A DNA stretch of 64,000 nt from positions 1 through 64,000 of the forward strand of contig NZ_FOJP01000016.1 in assembly GCF_900111835.1 (NCBI RefSeq), written 5' to 3'. The translations under genes were made by a program, and so were the position numbers. Under the pieces are notes generated by a model that was not told where the DNA came from, searched no databases, and saw nothing but the letters and a program-made list of their open reading frames with translations. Of this stretch, positions 44,650 to 58,705 are shown one piece after another. Source of the DNA: Metapseudomonas otitidis (GTDB taxonomy: Bacteria; Pseudomonadota; Gammaproteobacteria; Pseudomonadales; Pseudomonadaceae). The first letter of the stretch is position 1. Each line of letters begins with the position of its first letter.

Positions 44650-45774
44650 TCAGCCGCGGTAGTAGCGCTGCGGCACGAAGGGGGTGCGGGCGACCTTCAT
44701 GGGCACGCGCTTGCCGCGCACCATGGCCCAGACGTCGGTGTCCAGCGTGGCCTTGTCGGCGGGCAGGTAGCCCATGGCCACGGGGCCGCCCAGGCTGGGG
44801 CCGAAGCCGCCGCTGGTGACGCGGCCGATCACCGCGCCGTCGGCATCGACGATTTCCGCGCCTTCACGCACCGGTACGCGTTCCTGGGGCAGCAGCCCGA
44901 CGCGCTTCTGCGCCACGCCATCGCGCTGCTGGGCGTAGATGCGCTCGGCACCCGGGAAGCCGCCGGCGCGGGCGCCATCGGCACGGCGCACCTTGGAGAG
45001 GGCCCAGCCGAGGCTGGCTTCGATGGGGGTGGTGGCGCTGCTCATGTCGTGGCCGTACAGGCACAGGCCGGCTTCCAGGCGCAGCGAGTCGCGGGCGCCG
45101 AGGCCGATGGGCTGGACTTCGGGCTGGGCCAGCAGGGTGCGGGCGAGGGCCTCGGCCTTGTCGGCGGGCACGGAGATCTCGTAGCCATCCTCGCCGGTGT
45201 AGCCGGAGCGGCTGACGTAGCACTCCACGCCTTCCAGGCGCACGCTGCCGAACTGCATGAAGGTCATCTTCTTCACTTCCGGGGCCAGGCGGCCCAGCAC
45301 CTCGGCGGCAGCCGGGCCCTGGAGGGCCAGCAGGGCGCGGGACTCGAACAGCGGTTCGATCTCGCACTGGCCACCGATGTGCTGGCGCAGGTGGGCCAGG
45401 TCCTGGTCCTTGCAGGCGGCGTTGACCACCAGCATCAGCTCATCCGGGGCCAGGCGCGCCACCATCAGGTCGTCGAGGATGCCGCCGTTGGCATCGGTGA
45501 ACACCGCGTAGCGCTGCAGGCCCACCGGCAGGTCGATGATGTCCACCGGCACCAGGGTTTCCAGGGCCTGGCCGGCGTGGTTGCCGCGCAGGCGGATCTG
45601 GCCCATGTGGGAGACATCGAACAGCCCAGCCTGGCCGCGGGTGTGCAGGTGCTCCTTGAGCACGCCCAGGGGGTACTGCACCGGCATGTCGTAGCCGGCG
45701 AAGGGCACCATCTTCGCGCCGAGTTCGAGGTGCAGTGCGTGCAGCGGGGTCTTGGCGAGGGTTTCAGTGGTCAT
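44650..45774 (-). CDS. gcvT: Glycine cleavage system T protein (aminomethyltransferase)
   Basis: This 374-residue enzyme moves the methylene carbon of glycine from the H-protein lipoyl arm to tetrahydrofolate, releasing ammonia. Recognisable segments are PFAGYDMPVQYP, GLFDVSHMGQIRLRG, the folate-side Asp region YAVFTDANGGILDDLMV, and SRSGYTGEDGYEISVP. The start MTTETLAKTPLHALH is the family one; a longer frame extends ten codons. It is the last gene of the operon, 73 bases after sdaA. The closest P. aeruginosa counterpart I know is gcvT2. Confidence 0.95.
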   Translation of the reverse strand: MTTETLAKTPLHALHLELGAKMVPFAGYDMPVQYPLGVLKEHLHTRGQAGLFDVSHMGQIRLRGNHAGQALETLVPVDIIDLPVGLQRYAVFTDANGGILDDLMVARLAPDELMLVVNAACKDQDLAHLRQHIGGQCEIEPLFESRALLALQGPAAAEVLGRLAPEVKKMTFMQFGSVRLEGVECYVSRSGYTGEDGYEISVPADKAEALARTLLAQPEVQPIGLGARDSLRLEAGLCLYGHDMSSATTPIEASLGWALSKVRRADGARAGGFPGAERIYAQQRDGVAQKRVGLLPQERVPVREGAEIVDADGAVIGRVTSGGFGPSLGGPVAMGYLPADKATLDTDVWAMVRGKRVPMKVARTPFVPQRYYRG

Positions 45775-45847
45775 TCCGTCTTCCTGTAGGTGCGCCGCGC
45801 GCACCGATTGAGGGTCCGTGGGCGCTGGGCGCCCGACGGACCGGCAC

Positions 45848-47224
45848 TCAGCATTCGATGATGTTCACGGCGAGGCCGCCGCGAGCGGTTTCCTTGTACT
45901 TGCTCTTCATGTCGGCCCCGGTCTGGCGCATGGTGCGGATCACCTTGTCGAGGGAGATGAAGTGCTGGCCGTCGCCGCGCAGGGCCATGCGTGCGGCGTT
46001 GATGGCCTTCACCGAGCCCATGGCGTTGCGTTCGATGCAGGGCACCTGGACCAGGCCGCCGACCGGGTCGCAGGTCAGCCCCAGGTTGTGTTCCATGCCG
46101 ATCTCGGCGGCGTTCTCCACCTGTTGCACGCTGCCGCCCATGACTTCGCAGAGCGCGCCGGCGGCCATGGAGCAGGCCACGCCCACCTCGCCCTGGCAGC
46201 CCACTTCGGCGCCGGAGATGGAGGCGTTCTCCTTGTAGAGGATGCCGATGGCGGCGGCGGTGAGCAGGAAGCGCTCCACGCCCTCGTCATTGGCGCCCGG
46301 GACGAAGCGCGTGTAGTAGTGCAGCACCGCCGGGACGATGCCCGCCGCGCCATTGGTGGGCGCGGTGACCACGCGCCCGCCGGTGGCGTTCTCCTCGTTC
46401 ACCGCCAGGGCGTAGAGGTTGACCCAGTCCAGCACCGTCAGGCTGTCGCGCAGGGCGGCTTCCGGGCGCTCGCTGAGCTGGCGGAACAGCGCGGCGGCGC
46501 GGCGCTTGACCTTGAGCCCGCCGGGCATGATGCCCTCCTTGCGGCAGCCTGCTTTCACGCAGTCCTGCATAACCTGCCAGATGCGCTGCAGCCCGGCGCT
46601 GGTCTCCTCGGGGCTGCGCCAGGCCTTCTCGTTCTCACGCATCAGCGCGCTGATGGAGAGGCCGCTGGCGGCGCAGTGGGCGAGCAGTTCCTTGCCGGTC
46701 TTGAAGGGGTAGGCGAGGGGCGTCTGGTCCTCGACGATGCGGTCGCGCCCGGCGGCCTCGTCGTCCACCACGAAACCGCCGCCCACCGAGTAGTACTCGC
46801 GGGCGCGTAACTGCAGGCCGGCCGCGTCGAAGGCGCGGAAGATCATGCCGTTGGGGTGGAAGTCGAGGGGTTTGCGGATCAGCGCCAGGTGCTCCTTCTC
46901 CACGAAGCGGATGGGCTTCTCGCCACCCAGGCGCAGCTCGCCGCTGTCGCGGATGGCCTTCAGGCGGGCCTCCACGGTTTCGGTGTCGATGCTGTCCGGT
47001 TGCTCGCCCTCCAGGCCGAGCAGCACGGCCTTGTCGCTGCCGTGGCCCTTGCCGGTGGCGCCCAGGGAGCCGTACAGCTCCACCTTGAGGCTGGTGGTGC
47101 TGGCCAGCAGGTGCTCCCGCCGCAGGCCGTCGACGAAGCGGGCAGCCGCCCGCATCGGGCCGACGGTGTGGGAGCTGGAAGGGCCTATGCCGATCTTGAA
47201 CAGGTCGAAGACGCTGAGGGACAT
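45848..47224 (-). CDS. sdaA: L-serine dehydratase (iron-sulfur)
   Basis: This 458-residue one-chain L-serine deaminase converts serine to pyruvate and ammonia with a 4Fe-4S cluster. Marks are [20 protein letters not shown] at the N-terminus (the SDH-beta domain) and Cys ligands in [24 protein letters not shown] and [19 protein letters not shown]. Placed within the glycine cleavage operon, it completes a glycine-to-pyruvate route in which serine made with the cleaved one-carbon unit is deaminated. The serine hydroxymethyltransferase gene that usually sits between gcvP and sdaA is not here. Confidence 0.95.
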   Translation of the reverse strand: MSLSVFDLFKIGIGPSSSHTVGPMRAAARFVDGLRREHLLASTTSLKVELYGSLGATGKGHGSDKAVLLGLEGEQPDSIDTETVEARLKAIRDSGELRLGGEKPIRFVEKEHLALIRKPLDFHPNGMIFRAFDAAGLQLRAREYYSVGGGFVVDDEAAGRDRIVEDQTPLAYPFKTGKELLAHCAASGLSISALMRENEKAWRSPEETSAGLQRIWQVMQDCVKAGCRKEGIMPGGLKVKRRAAALFRQLSERPEAALRDSLTVLDWVNLYALAVNEENATGGRVVTAPTNGAAGIVPAVLHYYTRFVPGANDEGVERFLLTAAAIGILYKENASISGAEVGCQGEVGVACSMAAGALCEVMGGSVQQVENAAEIGMEHNLGLTCDPVGGLVQVPCIERNAMGSVKAINAARMALRGDGQHFISLDKVIRTMRQTGADMKSKYKETARGGLAVNIIEC

Positions 47225-47327
47225 GGTGTCGCTCCTGAGCCTGGTTCGTGCTCGTTGTTATTGGGTCAGCGTAGACACTTGGGGTGGCCGGGCCATGCGG
47301 CCCGACCGTTGAAGCGCAAGGCGGTGC

Positions 47328-47365
47328 GTGGGAGAGAATTCATTCGCGAATGAACTCGCTCCCAC
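47328..47365. repeat. REP-family palindrome in the gcvP-sdaA gap
   Basis: The unit runs GTGGGAGAGAATTCATTCGC to GAATGAACTCGCTCCCAC, an almost perfect hairpin built from the same sequence as the elements at 6602 and 6810 but without the variable centre. It lies between gcvP and sdaA, exactly where glyA stands in P. aeruginosa, and could affect mRNA stability there. Confidence 0.75.
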
Positions 47366-47378
47366 CTTCACGGGCCGG

Positions 47379-50246
<2,868 letters not shown>

Positions 50247-50258
50247 GGCGGGTGTTCC

Positions 50259-50633
50259 TCAGGCGTTCTTCACCAAAGCATCGTAGCCGGCCTGGTCGAG
50301 CAGGCCATCCAGTGCACCGGCATCGTCCAGGCGCATGCGGAAGAACCAGGCCCTGCCTTGCGGGTCCTCGTTGACCTGCTCGGGGGTGTCGGGCAGCTCG
50401 CCGTTGACTTCCACCACCTCGCCGTCCAGCGGCATGACGATGTTGCTGGCGGCCTTGACCGACTCCAGCACGGCGACTTCCTCGCCCTTGGCGTAGCGTT
50501 GCAGTTCGGGGAGTTGAACGAAGACCACGTCGCCGAGGGCGTCCTGGGCGAAGTCGGTGATGCCGACGGTGACCAGGCCGTCTGCGTCCAGGCGCAGCCA
50601 TTCGTGATCAGCGGTAAAGCGCAATTGGCTCAT
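50259..50633 (-). CDS. gcvH: Glycine cleavage system H protein
   Basis: This 124-residue lipoyl carrier shuttles the aminomethyl intermediate between P, T and L proteins. The lipoylation site is the Lys in AVLESVKAASNIVMPLDG, near residue 63, and the N-terminus SQLRFTADHEWLRLDADGLV is typical. It is the first gene of the operon; upstream lie a sigma-54-type promoter and enhancer-like dyads, followed by the regulator gcsR on the same strand. The L protein gene is not in the window, as usual. Confidence 0.96.
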   Translation of the reverse strand: MSQLRFTADHEWLRLDADGLVTVGITDFAQDALGDVVFVQLPELQRYAKGEEVAVLESVKAASNIVMPLDGEVVEVNGELPDTPEQVNEDPQGRAWFFRMRLDDAGALDGLLDQAGYDALVKNA

Positions 50634-50727
50634 TGGTAACTCCTCGATGCGGTGGCCCGGTTCTTTGCCGGGCGCTGATAGGGACCCCCGGCACGGAGCG
50701 TCGCCCCGTGCTGTCTGGGCGCCTCAT

Positions 50728-50743
50728 AGCAAGGCGGATGCCA
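50728..50743 (-). promoter_or_regulatory. Sigma-54 (-24/-12) promoter of the gcv operon
   Basis: On the minus strand the sequence is TGGCAT-N5-TTGCT, matching the sigma-54 consensus TGGCAC-N5-TTGCW at all but one base, with the invariant GG and GC at proper spacing. It lies about 95 bases before the gcvH start and downstream of dyads expected to bind GcsR. Confidence 0.8.
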
Positions 50744-50755
50744 TTGAATAAAAAT

Positions 50756-50803
50756 TCAATAAAAACAAATAGATATAATATTTTGTTGATGTGAAATCTT
50801 TTG
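50756..50803. repeat. AT-rich block A (imperfect direct repeat of block B)
   Basis: Contains CAATAAAAACAAATAGATA followed by TAATATTTTGTTGATGTGAA. It closely matches block B at 50953-51000 (CAATAAAAACAATTAGATA, then GGATGTTTATCTAATGTGAA). Being between the promoter and the GcsR sites, block A could bend DNA or bind IHF to bring activator and polymerase together. The repetition itself is clear; the role is inferred. Confidence 0.65.
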
Positions 50804-50808
50804 GTGCG

Positions 50809-50826
50809 TGTAGCGAAATCGCTACG
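50809..50826. promoter_or_regulatory. GcsR-type binding site 1
   Basis: TGTAGCG-AAAT-CGCTACG is an 18-base dyad with seven-base half-sites and an N4 centre, fitting the GcsR consensus TGTAACG-N4-CGTTCCG that I recall from P. aeruginosa. It is about 66-98 bases upstream of the -24/-12 promoter, the usual enhancer distance. Confidence 0.75.
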
Positions 50827-50890
50827 GCTCTCGCGGTGACCGACCGGCCATGTGCGCGAAATCCAGGCGTGATGGGGCTTTCAAAGGATT

Positions 50891-50908
50891 TGTTGCGAAT
50901 TCGATACG
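50891..50908. promoter_or_regulatory. GcsR-type binding site 2
   Basis: TGTTGCG-AATT-CGATACG has the same 18-base layout as site 1 with a less symmetrical left half. Site 3 begins 19 bases further on, so sites 2 and 3 form a tandem pair on the same DNA face within two turns. Confidence 0.7.
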
Positions 50909-50909
50909 C

Positions 50910-50927
50910 TGTATCGAAATCGATACG
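50910..50927. promoter_or_regulatory. GcsR-type binding site 3
   Basis: TGTATCG-AAAT-CGATACG is an almost perfect 18-base dyad of the same class, separated from site 2 by a single base. Three sites in all agree with the published three-site arrangement for the gcv operon, although here site 1 stands apart by 64 bases. Confidence 0.75.
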
Positions 50928-50952
50928 TTCGAGTAAAAAACCTAAATAAAAT

Positions 50953-51000
50953 CCAATAAAAACAATTAGATAGGATGTTTATCTAATGTGAATTATTTGT
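50953..51000. repeat. AT-rich block B (imperfect direct repeat of block A)
   Basis: See block A at 50756. Both share CAATAAAAACAA, TAGATA and TGTGAA in the same order and spacing, 197 bases apart. Block B lies beyond the GcsR sites, away from the promoter, so the enhancer dyads are bracketed by the two copies. The rest of the gap to 51143 is unremarkable and holds no gene. Confidence 0.65.
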
Positions 51001-51143
51001 TTTGAGCGCTGCGAGCCCCCCGAGGCTGCCAGGCGCGTGCTCGCAGCCCCAGGCAGGCGGCCGCCAGCGGCGGCGAAGGTCGCTCTTGAATGGTGGTTTT
51101 ATTATTTGAAAATCAATCGCTTACGAGTGATTCGCAAGGTCGC

Positions 51144-52667
<1,524 letters not shown>

Positions 52668-52856
52668 GGAAACCGGGCCGTACGAAGGAGCGGGGATTAT
52701 GCCGCTCCCGCCGGGCCGGAGCCATGCCCGGGTGGTGCCGGGGTGGCGCAATCAGTTCGAACTTTGCCGACGGCCCGGGCTCGGAACTAGCAGATTCCCG
52801 CCAACCGGCGCGGCCGTGGGTCGGCCCGCTGCGCGCCGGCCACAAGGAGCCCGTCC

Positions 52857-54866
52857 ATGTTTCCCATGCACCCTGCCGAATCCGTGGCGCGCCTGACCGG
52901 CGCGCTGTCCCTGGAAGAAGCCCTGGCCTGCCCGCGCATCGCCATCGAGGCGGTGGAGCCGGTGGTGGATGGCGGCCGTTTCGCTGCCAAGGCCATCGCC
53001 GGCGAGCCGCGCACGGTGAGCGCGGTGATCTTCGCCGATGGCCACGACAAGCTGGCGGCCCACCTGCTGTGGCGCGAGTCCCGCGAGGCCCAATGGCAGC
53101 GGGAGCCCATGCTGCCGCTGGGCAACGACCACTGGCAGGCCCGCTTCGTGCCACCCGGTGTCGGCCGCGTGGTGTTCGCCGTGGAGGCCTGGTGGGACCT
53201 GTACGCCAGCTATTGCGACGAACTGGCGAAGAAACACGCCGCCGGCGTCTCCATCGCGCTGGAGCTGCGCGAAGGAGTGGCCCACCTGGAGCGGGTCGCC
53301 GCCCAGGCCCCGCCGGACCAGGTGGAAGCGCTGCGCACGCTGATCGAGGCGGTGGAGGCCACCCAGTCGGTGGAGGAGCGCGTGGCGCTGCTGCTGGCAC
53401 CGGAAACCCGCGCCGCCGTGGACCGGGTCCAGGCCCACCCGCACCGGGTGTGCAGCCCGCTGTTCCCCCTGGAGGTGGAGCGCAAGCGGGCGGAGTTCGC
53501 CAGCTGGTACGAGCTGTTCCCGCGCTCCGCCGCCAACGACGGCCAGCGCCACGGCACCTTCCGCGACGTCATCGAGCGGCTGCCGGCGATCCAGGCCATG
53601 GGCTTCGACGTGCTCTACTTCCCGCCCATCCACCCCATCGGGCGCACCCACCGCAAAGGGCCGAACAACGCCCTGGAGGCCGGCCCGGACGACCCCGGCA
53701 GCCCCTACGCCATCGGCAGCGCCGAGGGTGGGCACGAGGCCATCCACCCCCAGCTCGGCAGCCGCGACGACTTCCTCGCGCTGGTGCAGGCAGCCCGTGA
53801 CCACGGCCTGGAGATCGCCCTCGACTTCGCCATCCAGTGCTCCCCCGACCATCCCTGGCTGGCGCAGCACCCCGGCTGGTTCAGCTGGCGCCCCGACGGC
53901 ACCATCCGCCACGCCGAGAACCCGCCGAAGAAGTACGAGGACATCGTCAACGTCGACTTCTATGCCCGCGAGGCCCAGCCCGACCTCTGGCTGGCCCTGC
54001 GCGACGTGGTGCTGGGCTGGGTGGAGGCGGGCGTCACGCTGTTCCGCGTCGACAACCCCCACACCAAGCCGCTGCCGTTCTGGGAATGGCTGATCGCCGA
54101 GGTGCGCGGTCGCCACCCGGAGCTGATCTTCCTCGCCGAGGCCTTCACCCGCCCGGCGATGATGGCGCGCCTGGGCAAGCTGGGCTTCTCCCAGAGCTAC
54201 ACCTACTTCACCTGGCGCACCACCAAGGCCGAGCTGGCCGAGTACCTGCTCGAACTCAACCAGCCGCCGCTGCGGGACTGCTACCGGCCCAACTTCTTCG
54301 TCAACACCCCGGACATCAACCCCTTCCACCTGCAGGGCCAGGGGCGCGCGGCGTTCCTCATCCGTGCCGCGCTGGCGGCCATGGGCTCGGGGTTGTGGGG
54401 GCTGTATTCCGGCTTCGAGGTCTGCGAGTCCGCCCCCGTGCCCGGCAAGGAGGAGTACCTCGACTCGGAGAAGTACCAGCTGCGCGCCCGGGACTACCAG
54501 GCGCCCGGCAACATCGTCGCCGAGATCGCCCAGCTCAACCGCATCCGCCGGGAGAACCCGGCCCTGCAGAGCCACCTCGGCCTGCAGGTCTACAACGCCT
54601 GGAACGACCAGATCCTCTACTTCGGCAAGCGCAGCGCCGACGGCGAGAACTTCGTCCTGGTGGCCATCAGCCTCGACCCGCACCAGGCCCAGGAGGCGCA
54701 CTTCGAGCTGCCGCTGTGGGAGATGGGCCTGCCCGACGACGCCATGACCCAGGGCGAAGACCTGATGAACGGCCACACCTGGACCTGGCACGGCAAGGTC
54801 CAGTGGATGCGCATCGAACCCTGGCGCCTGCCATTCGGCATCTGGCGCATCCGTCCCCAGGACTGA
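52857..54866 (+). CDS. glgE: Maltosyltransferase GlgE (GH13_3)
   Basis: This 669-residue enzyme extends alpha-1,4-glucans using maltose-1-phosphate. The family's N-terminal domain (1-200) is followed by a TIM barrel with FDVLYFPPIHPIGRTHRKG, the nucleophile Asp in VTLFRVDNPHTKP and the acid/base Glu in LIFLAEAFTRP. The C-terminal beta domain ends LPFGIWRIRPQD. AAGGAG stands seven bases before the ATG. It is the first gene of an operon with a maltokinase (10-base gap) and glgB. In this pathway the kinase makes maltose-1-phosphate, GlgE polymerises it and GlgB branches the product. Confidence 0.96.
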   Translation: MFPMHPAESVARLTGALSLEEALACPRIAIEAVEPVVDGGRFAAKAIAGEPRTVSAVIFADGHDKLAAHLLWRESREAQWQREPMLPLGNDHWQARFVPPGVGRVVFAVEAWWDLYASYCDELAKKHAAGVSIALELREGVAHLERVAAQAPPDQVEALRTLIEAVEATQSVEERVALLLAPETRAAVDRVQAHPHRVCSPLFPLEVERKRAEFASWYELFPRSAANDGQRHGTFRDVIERLPAIQAMGFDVLYFPPIHPIGRTHRKGPNNALEAGPDDPGSPYAIGSAEGGHEAIHPQLGSRDDFLALVQAARDHGLEIALDFAIQCSPDHPWLAQHPGWFSWRPDGTIRHAENPPKKYEDIVNVDFYAREAQPDLWLALRDVVLGWVEAGVTLFRVDNPHTKPLPFWEWLIAEVRGRHPELIFLAEAFTRPAMMARLGKLGFSQSYTYFTWRTTKAELAEYLLELNQPPLRDCYRPNFFVNTPDINPFHLQGQGRAAFLIRAALAAMGSGLWGLYSGFEVCESAPVPGKEEYLDSEKYQLRARDYQAPGNIVAEIAQLNRIRRENPALQSHLGLQVYNAWNDQILYFGKRSADGENFVLVAISLDPHQAQEAHFELPLWEMGLPDDAMTQGEDLMNGHTWTWHGKVQWMRIEPWRLPFGIWRIRPQD

Positions 54867-54876
54867 GGACACCGCC

Positions 54877-56478
54877 ATGCCCAGGCCCGAACCGGCTCCC
54901 GCGACCCCGCCCGACCTGCCCACCCTGACCCTGGACGGCAGCCTGGCCGACCTCCCACCGGCTGCCCTGGAGGCGGCCCTGCAAGGCTGGCTGCCGAGCC
55001 GCCGCTGGTACCCCGGTACCCGTGCCGATGCCGCCCGGCTGCTGTACCTGTTGCCCTGTGGCAACGCAGAGCTGCCGGCCGTGCTGGCGGAGGTGGAGGT
55101 GCCCGGCGACCCCGCCAGCTACCCCGTGCCCCTGGTCTTCGTGCCGTTGGAGCAGGCCGCCGGCGCCTCCGATGCCCTGCGCGGCGCCGTGGCCCGCCTG
55201 CGCCTGGACGGGCGCGACGGCGTGCTGATGGAGGGCTTCGGCGTGCCGGCGTTCATCACCCGCTGGCTCGATGACCTGGCCCGCGAGCCCGTGCGCGCCG
55301 TGGCCGGCGGCGAGCTGCACTGGCTGCCGGTGGCCGCTGCCGGCGCCTTGCCCGGCTGGCAGGGGGCGCCGGTCAAAGTGCTCTCGGCGGAACAGTCCAA
55401 CAGCTCGGCGGTGATCGACGGGCGCTACATGTTCAAGCTGCTGCGCCGGGTGCTGCCCGGCCTGCACCCGGAGGCGGAGATGGGCGCCTACCTCACCGCC
55501 CAGGGCTTCGCCCACGTCCCGGCGCTGCTGGGCCAGGTGCGCCGGGTGGACGCCGACGGCGCTGCCCGGACCCTGGCCGTGCTGCAGGCCTTCCGGCCGA
55601 ACCAGGGCGACGCCTGGCAATGGACCCTGGAGCACCTCGACCGCGCCCTGCGCAATGCCCTGGCGGCGGATGCCGGGGGTGAGCAGGCCGCCGAAACCGA
55701 ACTGCGCACCCTGCAGGCCTTCGCCGGGGTGCTCGGCCGGCGCCTGGGCGAGCTGCACAGCGTGCTGGCACGCCCCGCCGACGAGGCTGACTTCGGCCCG
55801 CTGGAAAGCGATGCCGCCACCACCGAGGCCTGGGCCCGCAGCGTGGTGGCCCAGCTGGACGCAGCACTGGCGACGCTGGAGGACCACCGCGCCGCCCTCG
55901 ATCCCGAGGCGGCGGCCCTGGCCGCAGGGCTGTTGCAGCGTCGCGATGCCCTGCACCAGCAGGTGGAAACCCTCGCCCGGCGCAGCGCCGGCGGGCTGCT
56001 GATCCGCGTCCATGGCGACCTGCACCTGGGCCAAGTGCTGGTGGAGGACGGCGACGCCTGTTTCATCGACTTCGAAGGCGAACCCACCCGCAGCCTGGCC
56101 GAACGCCGGGCCCGCCACAGCCCCTTCAAGGACGTCGCCGGCCTGCTGCGCTCGTTCGACTACGCCGCCGCCATGCTGGTGCGGGGTGACGGGGTGGCGG
56201 ACCACGCGCCCCAGGCCGCAGCCCTGCGTCGGCAACTGGCCGAGCGCTACCGGCAGCAAGCCGGCCGCGCCTGCCTGGAGGCCTACCGCATCGCCGCCGC
56301 CGGGCTGCCCCACGCCTGGTTCGAACGGGACGGCGAGCAGGCTGCCCTCGCGCTGTTCGGCATCGAGAAGGCCGCCTACGAAATCCTCTACGAAGCCCAT
56401 TACCGCCCGCACTGGCTCGCCGTGCCGCTGCGCGGCCTGGTGGCGCTGACCCAAGACCCCGGAGTGACCCATGAGTGA
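54877..56478 (+). CDS. mak: Stand-alone maltokinase (Mak/Pep2)
   Basis: This 533-residue kinase makes maltose-1-phosphate from maltose and ATP, supplying GlgE. The N-terminal cap domain is recognisable ([20 protein letters not shown]), then the phosphotransferase core [14 protein letters not shown], the Brenner loop [14 protein letters not shown] and the metal-binding [12 protein letters not shown]. In P. aeruginosa and many relatives this domain is the C-terminal half of a fused TreS-Mak protein of about 1100 residues. Here the gene starts at a good ribosome site (GAGGA) ten bases after glgE with no TreS domain. The stop overlaps the glgB start by eight bases. Confidence 0.92.
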   Translation: MPRPEPAPATPPDLPTLTLDGSLADLPPAALEAALQGWLPSRRWYPGTRADAARLLYLLPCGNAELPAVLAEVEVPGDPASYPVPLVFVPLEQAAGASDALRGAVARLRLDGRDGVLMEGFGVPAFITRWLDDLAREPVRAVAGGELHWLPVAAAGALPGWQGAPVKVLSAEQSNSSAVIDGRYMFKLLRRVLPGLHPEAEMGAYLTAQGFAHVPALLGQVRRVDADGAARTLAVLQAFRPNQGDAWQWTLEHLDRALRNALAADAGGEQAAETELRTLQAFAGVLGRRLGELHSVLARPADEADFGPLESDAATTEAWARSVVAQLDAALATLEDHRAALDPEAAALAAGLLQRRDALHQQVETLARRSAGGLLIRVHGDLHLGQVLVEDGDACFIDFEGEPTRSLAERRARHSPFKDVAGLLRSFDYAAAMLVRGDGVADHAPQAAALRRQLAERYRQQAGRACLEAYRIAAAGLPHAWFERDGEQAALALFGIEKAAYEILYEAHYRPHWLAVPLRGLVALTQDPGVTHE

Positions 56479-58657
56479 GACCCTTGTCGGCGCGGATGCC
56501 GAACGCAACGCCATCCAGGCCCTGGTGCGGGCCGAGCAGGGCGACCCCTTCGCCTGGCTCGGCCCGCACCCCGTGGCCGATGGCTGGCGGGTGCGGGCCT
56601 ACCTGCCCGGCGCCCTGCAGGTGGAGCTGCTGGACGAGCAGGGCGCCGTGCCCATGCAGCCGGCCGCCACCCCCGGCCTGTTCAGCGCCCCCTGGAGCGG
56701 CCAGGGCCGCTACCGCCTGCGCATCCACTGGGCCGGCGGCGTGCAGGAGACCGAGGACCCCTACAGCTTCGGCCCCTGCCTGGGCGAGATGGACCTCTAC
56801 CTGTTCGCCGAAGGCAACCACCGCGAACTCGGCCAGGTCTTCGGCGCCCAGCGGGTGGAGCACGAAGGCGTCGAGGGCGTGCGTTTCGCCGTGTGGGCGC
56901 CCAATGCCCGGCGCGTCTCGGTGGTGGGCGGGTTCAACGGCTGGGATGGCCGTCGCCACCCCATGCGCCTGCGTCACCCCACGGGCGTGTGGGAGCTGTT
57001 CGTGCCGCGCCTGCAACCGGGGGAGGTCTACAAGTACGAGATCCTCGGCAGCCATGGCGTGCTGCCGCTGAAGGCCGACCCGCTGGCCCTGGCCACCGAG
57101 CACCCGCCCGCCACCGGCTCGGTGGTGGCCGAGCCCCTGGCCTTCCACTGGCACGACGAAGCCTGGATGGCCGAGCGCAGCCGCGCCCAGGCCCATGACC
57201 GGCCGCTGTCGATCTACGAGGTCCACGTCGGCTCCTGGCGCCGCGAGGGCGGGCCGGAAGGGCCGGTGCTGCACTGGAAGGCCCTGGCCGAGCAACTGAT
57301 CCCCTATGCCCTGGAGATGGGCTTCACCCACCTCGAACTGCTGCCGATCATGGAGCACCCCTTCGGCGGTTCCTGGGGCTACCAGCCGCTGTCGCTGTTC
57401 GCGCCCACCGCCCGCCACGGCAGCCCGGCGGACTTCGCCGCCTTCGTCGACGCCTGCCACCAGGCCGGCCTGGGGGTGATCCTCGACTGGGTGCCGGCGC
57501 ATTTCCCCACCGACGAGCACGGCCTGGCGCGCTTCGACGGCACCGCGCTCTACGAGTACGCGCACCCCTTCGAGGGCTTCCACCAGGACTGGGACACCTA
57601 CATCTACAACCTCGGTCGCCACGAGGTGCACGGCTTCATGATCGCCTCCGCGCTGCACTGGCTGCGCGTCTACCACATCGACGGCCTGCGGGTGGATGCG
57701 GTGGCCTCCATGCTCTACCGCGACTACTCGCGCAAGCAGGGCGAATGGATCCCCAACCGCCACGGCGGGCGGGAGAACCTGGAGGCCATCGACTTCCTCC
57801 GCCACCTCAACGACGTGGTCGCCTCCGAGGCGCCCGGTGCGCTGGTCATCGCCGAGGAGTCCACCGCCTGGCCGGGCGTGAGCCGCCCGGTGCGCGAAGG
57901 CGGCCTGGGGTTCACCTACAAGTGGAACATGGGCTGGATGCACGACAGCCTGCGCTACATCGCCGAAGACCCGCTGCACCGCAGCCACCATCACCACCAG
58001 CTCACCTTCGGCCTGCTCTACGCCTTCTCCGAGCAGTTCATCCTGCCCATCTCCCACGACGAGGTGGTCCACGGCAAACGCTCGCTGCTGGACAAGATGC
58101 CCGGCGACCGCTGGCAGAAGTTCGCCAACCTGCGGCTGTACCTCAGCTTCATGTGGACCCACCCGGGCAAGAAGCTGCTGTTCATGGGCTGCGAGTTCGG
58201 CCAGTGGCGGGAATGGAGCCATGACGGCGAGCTGGACTGGTACCTGCTGCGCTATGCCGAGCACCAGGGCGTGCGCGACCTTGTGGCCGCACTCAACCGC
58301 CTGCACCGCGAGGAACCGGCCCTGCACCAGTTGGACGGCCAGGCCGAAGGCTTCCAGTGGCTGATCGGCGACGACTCGGTCAACAGCGTGTACGCCTGGC
58401 TGCGCCGCGACCGCGAGGGTGGCCCGCTGCTGGTGGTGCACAACTTCACCCCGGTGCCGCGCCCGGGCTACCGGGTCGGCGTGCCCGTGGGCGGGCGCTG
58501 GCGGGTGCTGCTCAACAGCGATGCGGATGCCTTCGCCGGCTCCCATGCCGGCACCCTGGCCGAAGCCGCCACCGTGGAGGGCGGCAGCCACGGCCAGGCC
58601 CATGCGCTGGTGCTGGACCTGCCACCCCTGGGCAGCCTGGTGCTCAAGCCGGCCTGA
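56471..58657 (+). CDS. glgB: 1,4-alpha-glucan branching enzyme
   Basis: This 728-residue enzyme makes alpha-1,6 branches in glycogen. It has two N-terminal carbohydrate-binding modules (about 15-210), then a GH13 barrel with [18 protein letters not shown] (nucleophile Asp), [14 protein letters not shown] (acid/base Glu) and [15 protein letters not shown] (stabilising His-Asp), and the C-terminal domain. The length is typical. It overlaps mak by eight bases, so glgE, mak and glgB form one translationally linked operon. A GC-rich hairpin follows. Confidence 0.96.
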   Translation: MSETLVGADAERNAIQALVRAEQGDPFAWLGPHPVADGWRVRAYLPGALQVELLDEQGAVPMQPAATPGLFSAPWSGQGRYRLRIHWAGGVQETEDPYSFGPCLGEMDLYLFAEGNHRELGQVFGAQRVEHEGVEGVRFAVWAPNARRVSVVGGFNGWDGRRHPMRLRHPTGVWELFVPRLQPGEVYKYEILGSHGVLPLKADPLALATEHPPATGSVVAEPLAFHWHDEAWMAERSRAQAHDRPLSIYEVHVGSWRREGGPEGPVLHWKALAEQLIPYALEMGFTHLELLPIMEHPFGGSWGYQPLSLFAPTARHGSPADFAAFVDACHQAGLGVILDWVPAHFPTDEHGLARFDGTALYEYAHPFEGFHQDWDTYIYNLGRHEVHGFMIASALHWLRVYHIDGLRVDAVASMLYRDYSRKQGEWIPNRHGGRENLEAIDFLRHLNDVVASEAPGALVIAEESTAWPGVSRPVREGGLGFTYKWNMGWMHDSLRYIAEDPLHRSHHHHQLTFGLLYAFSEQFILPISHDEVVHGKRSLLDKMPGDRWQKFANLRLYLSFMWTHPGKKLLFMGCEFGQWREWSHDGELDWYLLRYAEHQGVRDLVAALNRLHREEPALHQLDGQAEGFQWLIGDDSVNSVYAWLRRDREGGPLLVVHNFTPVPRPGYRVGVPVGGRWRVLLNSDADAFAGSHAGTLAEAATVEGGSHGQAHALVLDLPPLGSLVLKPA

Positions 58658-58661
58658 GCCT

Positions 58662-58691
58662 GCCGGCACGTCGCCCGGGCGGCGTGCCGGC
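58662..58691. terminator. Hairpin between glgB and DUF3203 gene
   Basis: A nine-base stem GCCGGCACG pairs with CGTGCCGGC across a GC-rich loop that can itself pair. It lies between convergent stop codons. No T tract follows on either strand, so it may stop transcription only with help. Confidence 0.45.
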
Positions 58692-58705
58692 GGGGGCAGG
58701 GTGGG

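Noticed and set aside
50634-51143. Glycine riboswitch upstream of gcvH
   Set aside because: No tandem aptamer-like conserved cores are visible. The region instead holds a -24/-12 promoter and protein-binding dyads.
52668-54876. Remnant of a trehalose synthase gene near glgE
   Set aside because: The spacer before glgE is 189 bases with no TreS motif. The glgE-mak gap is ten bases, so no remnant can be claimed.
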